Position numbers and translations under genes: made by a program
DNA from: Ancylostoma caninum
Taxonomy: Eukaryota; Nematoda; Chromadorea; Rhabditida; Ancylostomatidae
Assembly (NCBI GenBank): GCA_037903475.1
Contig: JBAJFG010000124.1
Location: 1-64,000 of the forward strand
Direction: 5' to 3'
Length of the DNA stretch: 64,000 bases
Shown here: piece after piece, positions 1-10,517 of the stretch
How positions within the stretch are numbered: the first letter of the stretch is position 1
How the letters are laid out: each line of letters opens with the position of its first letter
Notes under the pieces: model-generated
The model's database searches: none
Told to the model about the DNA's origin: nothing
What the model saw: the letters and a program-made list of their open reading frames with translations, nothing else

Positions 1-1940
1 CCACTGAGTATTCTTAACTATGTACGATCCGGCTGCCACTTCCCAATTATAGAATCGATCGAAAAACGCTATTTCTATGCCATCGTCTATGTATTCCTCA
101 ATTCTCCTTAAAATGCTTGAAAACTGACAAAAAAAAATTCATTAAAAAATATATATGTTGTAAGTTGTACCTCTTCGGGTTTACAACCCCCATATCGGCA
201 TCAATATATAAAATAGTGTGGTATTGGGGCAAAACATGCGCGACCACACAGTGACGTCTCAAGTAAACCTTAATCGATACTTACAGAGAAGTAACCAATA
301 GTAGTTGTTACTTTGAGAATGGGATTGATTACATCTTTGTGAGGGCACTGCCGTGAATAGTTTGATGAGAAAACAATCCGGAATTCGTATCCCTGAGCTC
401 GAGCGTAGCATGCGACAGACACTAAAAAAAAACAGGAGCTTTGGAATTGCTGAAAAAATTCAACTAGAGCTATGGAAGTGCTCAATAAATTCAAGGATGT
501 TATCAAAAACTACATTGAAAGATCCTTAAATTTCATTGTTCCTGTGGAGTGCTTCAGAAATTTGTGGAAAATTTCCTGAATAACTATGGAAATCCCTTAA
601 TCCTTATTTCGTCTATTGGATAATAATGTAACTTCATGAAAGACCTAGCAATAGTTACATCTGATTCTAGTCGTGTAGACCCAACCACCCAACTGTCACA
701 CAAAGGTATCGATCGAGAGTGAGGACGATGATCGCAATGGGATATGCGGATGCACAGACAATCAGAATGCTTATTCGCAAGTGGTAGGGCGCGTCCGAAT
801 GGACTCGGATATCTTGAGTCTCACATATTTTTTTATATATTTTTTAAACTCAGGAGTTGCTGTGCGTGGTGATTCCTTGTTTCAACAAGTTATCGATAAC
901 ATCACAAATGTACACAACAGAAGCCAACTGCACGTATCAAACTACAGTATCGGTCGGAAAGAAGACGATGACCTCAGTGGGGTATGTGGATGAGCAGACA
1001 CTCAGGCAACGCGTATGCGCAAGGAATTGGACGCGTGTGAGTGGGTCCGGATATCTTGAGCCTCGTATGTATGTGGTGTAGCTCTTCGGTATAACAACTT
1101 CTAATGAATTACTTCAGAAATGTGCAGCCATAGAAATTACAAAAAATACTCTAAACAAGGATTTTTTCGAGATTTATCGCAATGAACTCACTCATAGCAT
1201 GTTGATAAAATACAGTGGCGGTGTCCGCCTCTATCACATCCAGAATAGCGATTTTATTCTCGACCTGTAAAGGACTAAATTAGGTAAGTCTGACTTTTTT
1301 CCAAGCGCTTAAGCAGCAGCCGACAATGCACATGAACATTCGTAGCACTATTTATTCCTGAATAGCCTTTATTGAGGATTTTTTGAGGAAAAAAAAACAA
1401 AGCAGAAAAAAGTCCAGGATCATTGTCTGCTGAAGGCTCGAGCTTTCCTGACAGGAGTACTAAACTGCACAGAATTTTAACTTAATAAGAGAGATGAGCC
1501 CTTAAACCAAAGGTTAATTATGATATGACATCCATAAGACACCGTAAACTCACACTGTCTGGCAGAAAATGTTCAAGCTCCGCGAATGTTATCGGTGGTA
1601 GGTCGTTCAGTGCTTCCTGAAATCAATCCGCGAAGGTGCCGTGATAGTCCATTGGTAAACTAATTATTGCTAGTTTTTGATTTGACACAGCAATCACAGG
1701 ATTTTCTCTATATTTAAGCATGACTTAAATCCGTTAAACATCCATGAACCAGATCCAGTTGAGAAAATCCTGGCAGAATAACAGAATTCCACTCACTCCA
1801 ATTGGCTCAGGCGGCCTACTAAAAGGTATGTAGCCCCAGTTTTCATGTCCACCATGGAGATGTCGAATGAGAAACAGGAACAGCAGAATCGCCACAGCAA
1901 TCATGCTCTGGACGAGTTTCCTTGGATGCCTTCCTCTCAT
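1..1940 (-). CDS. DUF273-like putative glycosyltransferase (5' part, runs off window)
   Basis: Minus-strand exons, all in phase: 1797-1940, 1554-1616, 1192-1264, 333-421, 171-268 and <1-115. Together they encode the first 194 residues; the 3' end lies outside the window. Residues 1-10 are basic and residues 11-27 are a hydrophobic segment (QSMIAVAILLFLFLI), which gives a type II signal-anchor layout typical of Golgi glycosyltransferases. The luminal part has the family signatures CYARAQGY (~98-105), a DXD-type metal/nucleotide-sugar motif DADMG (146-150), FDRFYNWE and GSYIVKNTQW. I recognise these from nematode DUF273 proteins; the donor and acceptor sugars are unknown. The start is chosen because a TTTTAG acceptor (1951-1950) sits 10 bases upstream of the ATG, as in trans-spliced nematode genes. 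The acceptor of the last visible exon (CAAG) is non-standard, but it is the only one nearby that keeps the frame open. The family call rests on motif recall, not a search. Confidence 0.83.
422..1191. repeat. Intron 3 of the DUF273-like gene, with a diverged tandem duplication
   Basis: The 770-bp intron between exons 3 and 4 contains two diverged direct copies of a unit of about 125 bp, at roughly 703-826 and 942-1067. Shared landmarks in order are a GTATCG-TCG block, GACGATGA, GGGATATG/GGGTATGTGGATG, CAGACA, TATGCGCAAG/TATTCGCAAG and GTCCGGATATCTTGAG or its close variant. No coding sequence is seen. The overlapping ORFs on the plus strand are by-products of this repeat. Confidence 0.7.
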
Positions 1941-1948
1941 AAAACCTC

Positions 1949-1951
1949 GCT
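1949..1951 (-). other. Probable trans-splice acceptor of the DUF273-like gene
   Basis: Reading the minus strand, TACTTTTAG is followed by ten bases and then the start codon at 1940. An acceptor this close to the ATG without an upstream coding exon is the usual mark of spliced-leader addition in nematodes. I infer this; no spliced leader sequence is in the genomic DNA. An untranslated 5' exon is the alternative. Confidence 0.5.
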
Positions 1952-2602
1952 AAAAGTAAGTATTAGCAAGGTTAGGCTTAGCAAGTCTATTATCAGCAAA
2001 AAATCACTAGAAAACAGGAAAATGGCATCATGTTATAGATTTTAGATGGCTTGACACGATAACATAATAGGCTTGTTGGAAGTAGGACGATCGATGCTGT
2101 CGCTTAGATTATACATATTACTAATAGTATAGAGTAAGAAGATATTGTTTAGTTTTTGTTTTTCAAATGACTTATTGATCTCTGGAAAATCTGCGAGGTT
2201 AGAGACTCAGCAAACGAAAAAATAGAAGATGATTTGGTGTCATGGAGAAGTACATTTCCGGAATGTTGACATGACAATATTGCAATAGGGAGAGGAAAAA
2301 AGTGAAAGGACAGAAAATGATTCAGGAATAGGTCCCTGTTGTCTCATATTAGAGTTTACTATATATTTATTCAGAGCAGCACACAGTGGAACGGAATGAA
2401 CCCTTCGAACGCCTAGCATGTAGAGATCTTATCGGGACGTCTCTCAATGCCTTTCATTAAAAACGGCATTCACGAGTAGAACTAAACTGGAATTGTTGGC
2501 CTACAGGATATCGGGTGTATCCCGATAAAATATAGAATCTATTTACATAATCCATTTGTATTTACTTCTGATACAATTGCTCGTTATTTTGGTAATACGC
2601 AC

Positions 2603-3759
2603 CTGCATAAACTGGTAAACGACTCTGCCCTCCTTGTTCCGAATGATCTTCTTGTTCCAAACGATGGCCTTGCGATCCTTGTTCCTAATGATGGCACTGG
2701 TGAGCTCTGCTTCATCGTCAGTTTCACGTCTTTAAATAAGGGATGAAGGTGCACTAATGGTGAATTTCCGAGGTACGTACTGCTACGTCTTGTATCGCTA
2801 GACAGTAATTCTCAAATATTCTAAAACAACAGTATGTGTAAATGCCAGGATAATTGAAGCAGAGAAAGAAATGTTTTAGATTTGCGAAATAATGATAGTG
2901 AATAGATAATAATAACGACTACTCTGCTTAATAATAATAACTGTAAAAGTTCGATGAAGTAACAATCCTAAATATTTCACTTTACTATCATTTATTGAGG
3001 AAATGCGATTTCAAAGCACACAGCAAGAATTATTTATCCACATTAGCATGGCAAATTCCCTTTATCCGAAGAAATTTCGAAAAATATTCACCTGTATGGT
3101 AGAGGTACATAAATCAGAACGAAAAGGTTAAAAAACTTCATAACTCAGCAGAAACCAAATTTTCAAACTTATGAGAAACCACGATTTGAATTCCATTTAT
3201 TCAGCCTGAGTAAAAGAAAACTGGCGTGGGAAACCTATAATTTGCTGTCACAATAAGAGCACAAGTACATTTAAGATAATAGTAAGAAAATTGGTATATA
3301 ATGGCTAGCAAAAAAGGTTTTACTACAAGCTTTCCTGACACCAATCCGAGTCGATTCAGCAGCAACACATTCGTTGTATTGCATGATACAATCCGGAAAT
3401 TGCACTGCCCTTTTCATAACGTTTACTGACGTCCAGCCTCTGTTCTGAACTGAATTGCACAGCTGTTTTTCATACAATGACGTCGAACTGCCCATCATTA
3501 TATCCAATGACATTTAAACATGACATAAAGGACAGAAAAAACCATACGTTTTCATCAATTCCAACCGTTGAAATTAATTTGTGTGACATATCACCTAAAT
3601 AGCTAAATAATAGTAATAGTGATGTTGTACTGTTATACAACTGATATTTCACCAGAGTAGCGCTTCGAGGCCGAACAGAAATTTATCTGACTCGTCCAGG
3701 GTCAGCCTGTTTTTTTTTTGTTCAAAAATAACATCAAACTCATGCTCCCGCTCTGTCAT
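2603..3759 (-). CDS. Possible small gene of unknown function (incomplete model)
   Basis: Three minus-strand segments join in phase: 3653-3759 (starts ATG, MTEREHEFDVIF..., ends GLEALL), 3369-3449 (SEQRLDVSKRYEKGS...) and 2603-2729 (RETDDEAELTSAIIRNKDRK..., ends CAG before GTGCGT). The first has a TTCTAG acceptor 10 bases before its ATG. The third has a clean donor and internally repetitive charged sequence (IIRNKDR, IIRNKEG). The donor proposed for the middle segment (AT before GTGTTG) is weak, and the last exon is not fixed: an in-phase segment ending in TAA follows a TTTTCCAG acceptor near 2.2 kb. The product is about 120-130 residues and hydrophilic, with no domain I recognise. If real, it lies head-to-tail upstream of the DUF273-like gene, so an operon is possible. 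Confidence 0.35.
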
Positions 3760-3906
3760 TGGTTCACAGCTAGAAGGGTGAAACAGCTATGTACCAATGA
3801 CAAGTTATAGTTCTTAGATATGAGGAACTTTAGAATTTTCATTACACGATTTCAATTCCAGTTATTCAGCTTAAGTAAAAGAGAATTGGCGTGGAATTTC
3901 TATAAT
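3181..3906. repeat. Pair of ~62-bp direct repeats (3181-3242 and 3846-3906)
   Basis: Both copies run ACGATTT-AATTCCA-TTATTCAGC-T-AGTAAAAG, then TGGCGTGG and CTATAATT, with a handful of substitutions. They bracket the first two segments of the possible small gene at 2603-3759, which suggests a local duplication or two copies of a dispersed repeat. No terminal inverted repeats or target duplications are visible. Confidence 0.65.
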
Positions 3907-4561
3907 TAAAATTATAATTAGAACTAAAAATATAGTATACGTCTTATTCGAGAGAAAACATCAGGTTCACTAGTACATTTATCAGTACATCCATCAACGG
4001 CCCTCCCATAATAGCTACAGGGAAGGTGTCTTAGCAGTTTTGTAAATCCGATGAATTTTTTTTGCATAATAATAAACATATTCTGAGCAGCCTCAGCCAA
4101 TAACCGCAGGCAGTCATATGAGTAGTGGAAATCATGGATTCAACGAATTTTCCCTAAAAATTCATCCACTTTGTGTGAATGGGAGGATTAGAAACTTCCC
4201 GTGGCTTTCACAGATAGCACTACAGACCACCAGTGGCGGATGTGGAAGTTGCCAGCCAGGGAAGGGGGAGAGGAGGGAGACTGGGAAAAGACCGGGGTCT
4301 CCTGCCTTCTAGGGACCTGGATGGAAGAATAAAGTTGATAAAATTATTAAATTCGATATGAAACTACTATTAACTATTTAAAGATAGTAATAAAAAAACA
4401 AAGAATCAAAATTAAACTAGAGTGGAATTCTCAGCTGTTTCATAAGGCATATTTGAAGCATTTGACGACCCTTTCTAGATGGTATGCCCCCCTCCCTCCC
4501 CCGGTCCCACACCCCGCTCCCCCGCTTCCACCACTGCGGAACACGCATATTACCGAACCTA

Positions 4562-5763
4562 GTACAGTCCGGTCCGGCAGCCACTGCTAATGGGCGCCGG
4601 CGGGCGCCGACCGCCGCCACCCTCCGGCGCCCCGGTATTGATGAGCTATAAATCACTCGAGCTTGGGAGAAAGCGAAGAAAAATACAATTTTAGTCCATA
4701 GTAGACAGGGTAGATAAGCCTAACCCTATGCTTAAGAATGGGTTTAAGGCTTAGGCTTAGGCTTCACAGGAGTGGCCCCACCCAACTCCCTTTTCACCTA
4801 AATTTCTAAGATAAACTACGACAAGTGTAAGTGTAAGTTAGATTGGACACCATTTGTACGCTGCATCGCGTGCGCGCATAGCTCAGTGGGTTGAGCGAAT
4901 GATCGACGTTGTGGTGGTCAGGGGATCGAATCCTGCCCTGTGCCCCGTTTTGCAAATACATATAGTATGCTGCCTACGACTGCTGCAGTTATCTAACAAA
5001 CTCCAACATAAAAAGTAGCCCGGATGGCTCAGTGGTTTGAGTGGCAGATTGCAATCTGTCCCTATCGCTGGTTCCACTCCGTAGGAGATCCAGAGTTAAG
5101 TATCGCAGTGTTTGGGGTTCACTGCTTGGAACGTCCCCCGTGATCTCCTTCGGGTAGTCCAGGAAGGCATCCGGCAACGTTTTGCATAAATTTCGAAGAT
5201 AAACTACGTTAAGTGTAAGTGTAAGTAATAGTGAAAAACCACTTTTTCGAAGTTGAGGGAAACCGGGAAAGAGTAACTCCGCCGTAAAGGACTGCTCCAC
5301 GAAAGATAAATGACAGCGGTAGAACTACTTCGCAATGGATATGGAACAATTTATACGGATTTCAATTATTTCTAAGGATCCCGAATTGGATGAGCTTTAT
5401 TATTCAGATGGGATAACTGAAGTACTGTGTCCATCTATAGAAGAATAACGGCCATTTTTGTATTCGCGAAGCAGTGTACTATAGCAGATAATGGAAGAGT
5501 TGGCTTCGCTTATTGTGTATTCAGAAATCTTTCCCCATGAAAATCATAAAAATGAAAAAACGTGAAAGTTGTGAAAATGGTCCCCTGCTTTATAGCCTTA
5601 ACATATCCACTGCACTCTGTCTACTATGGACTAAAATTGCATTTTTCTTCGCTTTCTCCCGAGCTCGAGCGATTTATAGCTTATTAATACCGGGGCGCCG
5701 GAGGGTGGCGGCGGCCGGCGCCCGCCGGCGCCCATTTGCAGTGGCTGCCGGACCCGACTGTAC
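4562..5763. mobile_element. Foldback structure: 147-bp inverted repeats flanking SINE-like DNA
   Basis: The arm at 4562-4708 is the near-perfect reverse complement of 5617-5763. Each arm holds a GC-rich palindromic block (GGCGCCGG repeats) joined to AT-rich flank containing AGAAAGCGAAGAAAAAT and TAGTCCATAGTAGACAG. The arms could pair into a long hairpin with a loop of about 0.9 kb. Inside lie two tRNA-like segments and a direct repeat (AGATAAACTACG...AAGTGTAAGTGTAAGT at ~4810-4840 and ~5199-5227). No transposase is present, so this is non-autonomous or a composite of nested insertions. The exact borders are uncertain. Confidence 0.7.
4866..5100 (+). repeat. tRNA-derived SINE-like segment (two tRNA-like heads)
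   Basis: Two blocks have pol III promoter-like boxes. The first (about 4866-4947) has an A-box-like TAGCTCAGTGGGTTGAG and a B-box-like GGGATCGAATCC. The second (about 5018-5086) has TGGCTCAGTGGTTTGAG and GGTTCCACTCC. Their ends do not pair into a 7-bp acceptor stem, so I call them tRNA-derived repeat heads rather than functional tRNA genes. The tail shares the AAGTGTAAGTGTAAGT block with a copy just upstream at about 4826, as expected for related insertions. Confidence 0.55.
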
Positions 5764-8154
5764 TTGCTAAATCTCTAAAGCTTTACTTTGAAAGCGAAAT
5801 CTGTGAGGAAAATTGCCTTGGTAGCTTCAATACAGCAGAGAATGTATTCCAGAAAAAAAAATTACCAGAAATCACGTTTAACGACGTACAAACAACCTTC
5901 CGACATATGGATTGATCCTTGCAATCGTGATCATCACAGTGTACATACGCGAATTGATCCATCGTGTCACTTTGAATGCCTTTTCTCTTTTCCATTATTG
6001 CCTTGCTTTTAGCTGGTTCATTTGCAATCCGAAATTTGCAACTGTTCACAGTTCCTAGCATTCAATACGTATTGTCTCTTTGTTTTCTCTGCTTGTGCAT
6101 GCATGGTCATTACGTCCACTAGATTCGTATTCACCCAACTGTTGTCGTTTCTGGATTTTTATTTGAGAAGATCAGGGGAATGCTGGGGTTGTAACAGCGT
6201 TGATGAATTGATGAATTTTCCTAAAAATGTCGAAGACCTCTTTCTTGGAGCGGTTTTTTTTTCGACTGCCACTGGCATATCGGTGGTCTTTGGCATGTTC
6301 CCATGGAAATCAACAGTGCAGAAAACGGGTCCGAAAAATCGAATCATACGCTGACTTTTGTCCAGAAAAATCCTTGTGAATTTTCTTCCAAGGCGACTTC
6401 TTCTAGGGCTGCATCGTTGTCCTTTTGTTAAAGTTAAAAAAGATGCCTGAAATATGCGTGGAAAACTTTCTAGCTTTGAAACAAACATTGCAATTGGATA
6501 TTGTTTTGCTCCAACTTACTTAATTTCCTTGAAGTCAGCTCTGTTTGTGGATATCTTCCTTTGGTGCAAACGCGGTTATCATACAGTTTTTACAACCTAA
6601 CATGGGCGTGGCTTACGTCGCACTCATTACTTTATTTGCTGGAGAGAGACGTTTCGTGGAGCGCACCGCAGATTACATGAAAAGAAGAAAATTTGTGCTA
6701 TTCTCTACTGAGTTTCGTCCAGGAAATGAGTGATCGCTTCATCAATCCCGGAAATCCCTCCTCATTACTAGCTTTCCGACCAAAAAGAAAACCGTGAAAT
6801 CCCTGAAATATCCGAGGGTACTGGATGATCCAAGCACATGGTTTCTTCTCGTTAAAGAGTTTTTTTTTTCATTTTCATAATAAAATTTCGGTACCAGATC
6901 CAGAGTGCAACTCTCAGGGAATTTGCCGAAATATTGATTACTGAGGCGACAAGATGGGCTGCCCTTGAAGTGCACTTTCACGTTATGATGGAGTTGTAAA
7001 ATTCAAAAATAGTCGAGTCCTTGACCCATTTGCTACTTTAGTGCCCTATTATTGTTGGAATACTTAGTTTTCTACCTTCTGTTTTACTTTCTTTTTTCTT
7101 TTCTGGAAAGTACTTATACACTCAGTTTTCTGATATATTTTGCTGCAAAGAGCTAGAAATAAAGTGCAAACTAATGTACTTTGTCCGTTATCTAGAGATT
7201 GCATGGTCACTATTTTAAGTCACAAAGCTAACAATGAGTGGAACATTTTTCAGTTCAATTCATCCTGAACTTCCCTCCTGAGACGATCCTTAGTGTCATC
7301 AAAATGTCGCTTTAAGTAAAATGAGAGAAACTGGGCGCAGATGAAGATCCCAAAAAAACTACTCAGGACGCAATAAATTAAGTTTGGGCAACAAACGCGA
7401 AAAACTTTTGGAATTGATGACAGTGTTGGTGGAGCTGACGGCACTCCACTCTTTGTGTCGTCAAGATCGTTCGTTCCTTGGTGTGGGATCCGACAGCAAA
7501 GCAATGGTTGACTAACACAAATAAAACCATATGGAAAGAGAATACTGGCTTTTCTGAAAAAGTTTTCTTCGCACTGTATTCTATTTTAGATACAGTTTGG
7601 CGCTAAAGAGTTGTACATTATTGTTAATCCAAACTGTTGGTGAAGTTCTTTTGAACATTTCTTTTATTCTGAGCTGCTGGTGAATGTCAGTGTTTCTTGA
7701 CATCCGCAGAATTCGTGGAATCCTTGGAAAATCCTAGTGCCTAGCAGTGTTGTCGTTCCTGTGATCGAAGCACTCTGGGTGGAAAAATTGGCCTCAAAAT
7801 GCAAGGAAATCTGTCCTCCCTCTGGAAATGCTGCACCGAGCATCTTATCATAAGCAGAATAACAGGGACAGAAGAACGTCAGATCATCGCACAAATTTCA
7901 GAATTTGACACAATAACTAGTAAATTTCAAGGGTCATACTGCAACTTTTCATAGCAGCATCCACAATTTTTTTTCGCACGCTGAAGGAAAACAAAGTACA
8001 AAAATGATGTGAAAAAAATTTTTCTTGCCGAAAATTGCTTGTCGTTGCATTTTTTTAAATAGAAGTATTGACTTCAACACTTCCATCTGCACTTTCGTAC
8101 CAACTCAGGTTCCAGCATTTTCCGATGATTTCGGGGCCTTAGGCTTCACCAGTG

Positions 8155-8275
8155 ATGTTACCCAGGGTAAACGTGTTGACGCCTGATGGGTAAAATTACG
8201 TGGTATTAACACGTCTACCATGGGTAATCTCAACGATTCATGCTGCCCCAGGTCGTGAGGTTACCCTGGGTCGAT
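8155..8275. repeat. Short palindromic element with ACCCAGGGTAA terminal inverted repeats
   Basis: ACCCAGGGTAA (8160-8170) is matched by its inverse TTACCCTGGGT (8261-8271), with a second internal inverted pair (AACGTGTTGACG / ATTAACACGT). A diverged relative lies in an ENT intron at about 12690-12775: GGTAATCTCA, ATGCATGCCGGCCCA versus ATTCATGCTGCCCCA. The size and structure fit a very small MITE or its remnant. Confidence 0.5.
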
Positions 8276-10517
8276 AGAAGATAAGGATGTAATAAACTAT
8301 AGGTATCATATTAATATAATTTTGTTAAAACTTTTGTCTTTTTATTGAGCTTGAAGAAACAAAAAAAGAAGAAGATGCAGGTTAAAAAGTTTAACGAATA
8401 TCAGGAGCCTTCACTGGTAATATTTTGTGTTTTTGCTTGGCACTGCCGCATCAACTCGTTTGGATAACTGCTCCACGGTTCCACGCGAAATTTACAATTT
8501 ATCACTCATTTTTTCGTCTTCACACCTTCCCAACCGATGGCACGTGCTGATTTTGCCCTTTTGGATATGTTGCTGGAACGCGTCATATTAGAGGCCAAAC
8601 CCAGTGAACACGTGTCGTACAAAGGACATAGGAACCAGAACACCGGCATTGTTATGTTTCCATATGTCATAACATTGCCCACGCCATACTGATGTTCGGC
8701 AAACTGGCTAGCAACAAAGCATCTCCGTGTTTCATAGCAAGAATCGTTCCTTTTTCATAGCGCACGTGCTCCTATTTCGTCTCCTTCAACGCCACCTGTT
8801 CAGTTATTCAGGATTTTGCTAAACAGATAACTCATCGTTCATGCAAATTTCGTGCTGAGCCTCGGCGAACGTGCCACTGACAACTTGACGTCTGTTATCG
8901 TCACATCGGTTATGTCGCTGCTGTAGATCGTAACGATAAGGCGTGAGCTTTGGTTAATGTCTGGACGATGGAAAAAGACGTTAAAATGACAATTCCGCAT
9001 CGGAAGCTTCGTTTCATAAACATGTATTGGTTTTTTGTAGCCGAATCGAATGTCATATGGCGTCTACAGATCGACGTATCGTTAAATGCCGCGACGTCTT
9101 CCCGGCGCTCCTTGCATTATTCAAACGATTGCGGCTTCTGAATGCCGTATCCTGAACGACTGTGGAGCATGTGGGGGTGAAGCTTGCTTAGCAGCATTTT
9201 CAAATCGACTCCGATCCGTACAACTGTTCCCGCCCGTTTCTCCCTCCCTCGCTCTCTCTGTCTCGGTGGCCCAGCTCGCACGTGGCCATTCTATCCTGCC
9301 CTCCGTAGTGGACCGCCCACGTAGTGACCTTTGCGCCGATCGCACATCCATCCATTCAGTTCTGGACCGAGTACATATCACAATATTTGCTTGCACTTCG
9401 TCACTGCTATGCTCACCACGTCCCAAAACTAATTTGTATGGATTTTTCCGGCTTCAATTGTGGGGCTGCCGCGGCTTCTCACTGTTTTTCATGAATTCTT
9501 CCATTCATCCTCTTATTTCTCTATATTTTAAGTTCATCCTAAGCTCATGTGGAATGACAACTTCATTCTGACACAACTTTTGAAGTAGTTCTCGGACAGA
9601 TTATGGTTTTCTACAGTTTTACAGCCGCAGAAAAACTGTATAAGCTAGTCAGTCGCTATCAACTGTACGGGTGGTCTCACCGTCACTTGTTCCTCAAACA
9701 CGAGATCAATATTATACTTTGAAGTTGTAAATCAATAAAGTAAGCAGCATTCGGCAGTGTTTTTCTTGTCCGACTCCGTAAGCATACATATTCTATTGCT
9801 TCTTGCACCTTGGCTGCGACTATCGTTCGTTCTTTTTTTTCTCGTGAAAAAAAAATGCCGAGAGTACTGTAAAAGTTTTTATGAACAGCTGGACTGCCAC
9901 CGCTAATGTGGTAATGTTTACATTCCTGCGTAAACTGCTTTTTTCACCATAGCAACGTTCTGTTCAACTTCGGAATGTCTGCTGCAGATGTCATTTGCAG
10001 GCTTTGTTTTCGTGGTTTTTTGGAAAGTCTCTGGATGACTTCTCAACCCTGGATTCTCACAATGCACTATTCTTCCTGGATACGCCTTCTGCACTGACAT
10101 CTTTGGTATATTCTTGTTCATTCCCCAACTTTTGTAAACGTGCTCGAAATCAAATCCAGGTCCAATTTAGCTTCTGGATTTTCAGAAAGGATTCTTATCC
10201 ATCTTATTTTGCCTGCTTTTTTACACTTTGCAGTACGAATTCGTGATTTTCTTAATGTATGATAAGTGATCGCTCAGTTCCGTCAGTCATTCTCCCTTCC
10301 AGGCCCTCCTCCCTATCCCTCACATTTGTTGCTCCTCAGGATCATTGCAATTCACTGATTTAAGCTTTCCTCTCTGTTATGGCTTAATCTACTGCCCCCA
10401 TGCACAGCTTTATCGTTTCGCCTCGGATGTTTACTAGTATCCATGAAGCAATCGATACTCACCATTCCTCAAATGCCTTTCAGCCAATCCATTTTAGGTG
10501 ATAACTAGGAGTGAGGA

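Larger units (their letters stand above)
3910..10517. other. Repeat-rich spacer upstream of the ENT gene
   Basis: About 6.6 kb with no exon chain I can support on either strand. It holds the foldback/SINE structure at 4562-5763 and the palindromic element at 8155-8275. A GC- and pyrimidine-rich patch lies at about 9.10-9.43 kb (runs of CTCCCTCCCTCGCTCTCTCTG), which could be promoter-like. Open frames here (for example 6022-6354, 9086-9571) lack splice-site context and recognisable motifs. Confidence 0.6.

Noticed and set aside
97..101. MPP-alpha HxxEK taken as a catalytic defect (residue numbers of mppa-1, not bases)
   Set aside because: Loss of the zinc site is normal for the alpha subunit; catalysis belongs to MPP-beta.
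4866..5100. Two tRNA genes
   Set aside because: A- and B-box-like sequences are present, but the acceptor stems do not pair and the segments share repeat tails, so they are SINE-like heads.
8290..9100. Mariner/Tc-like transposase remnant
   Set aside because: Translations in all frames are broken and I could not find a DDE/D motif or terminal repeats to support it.
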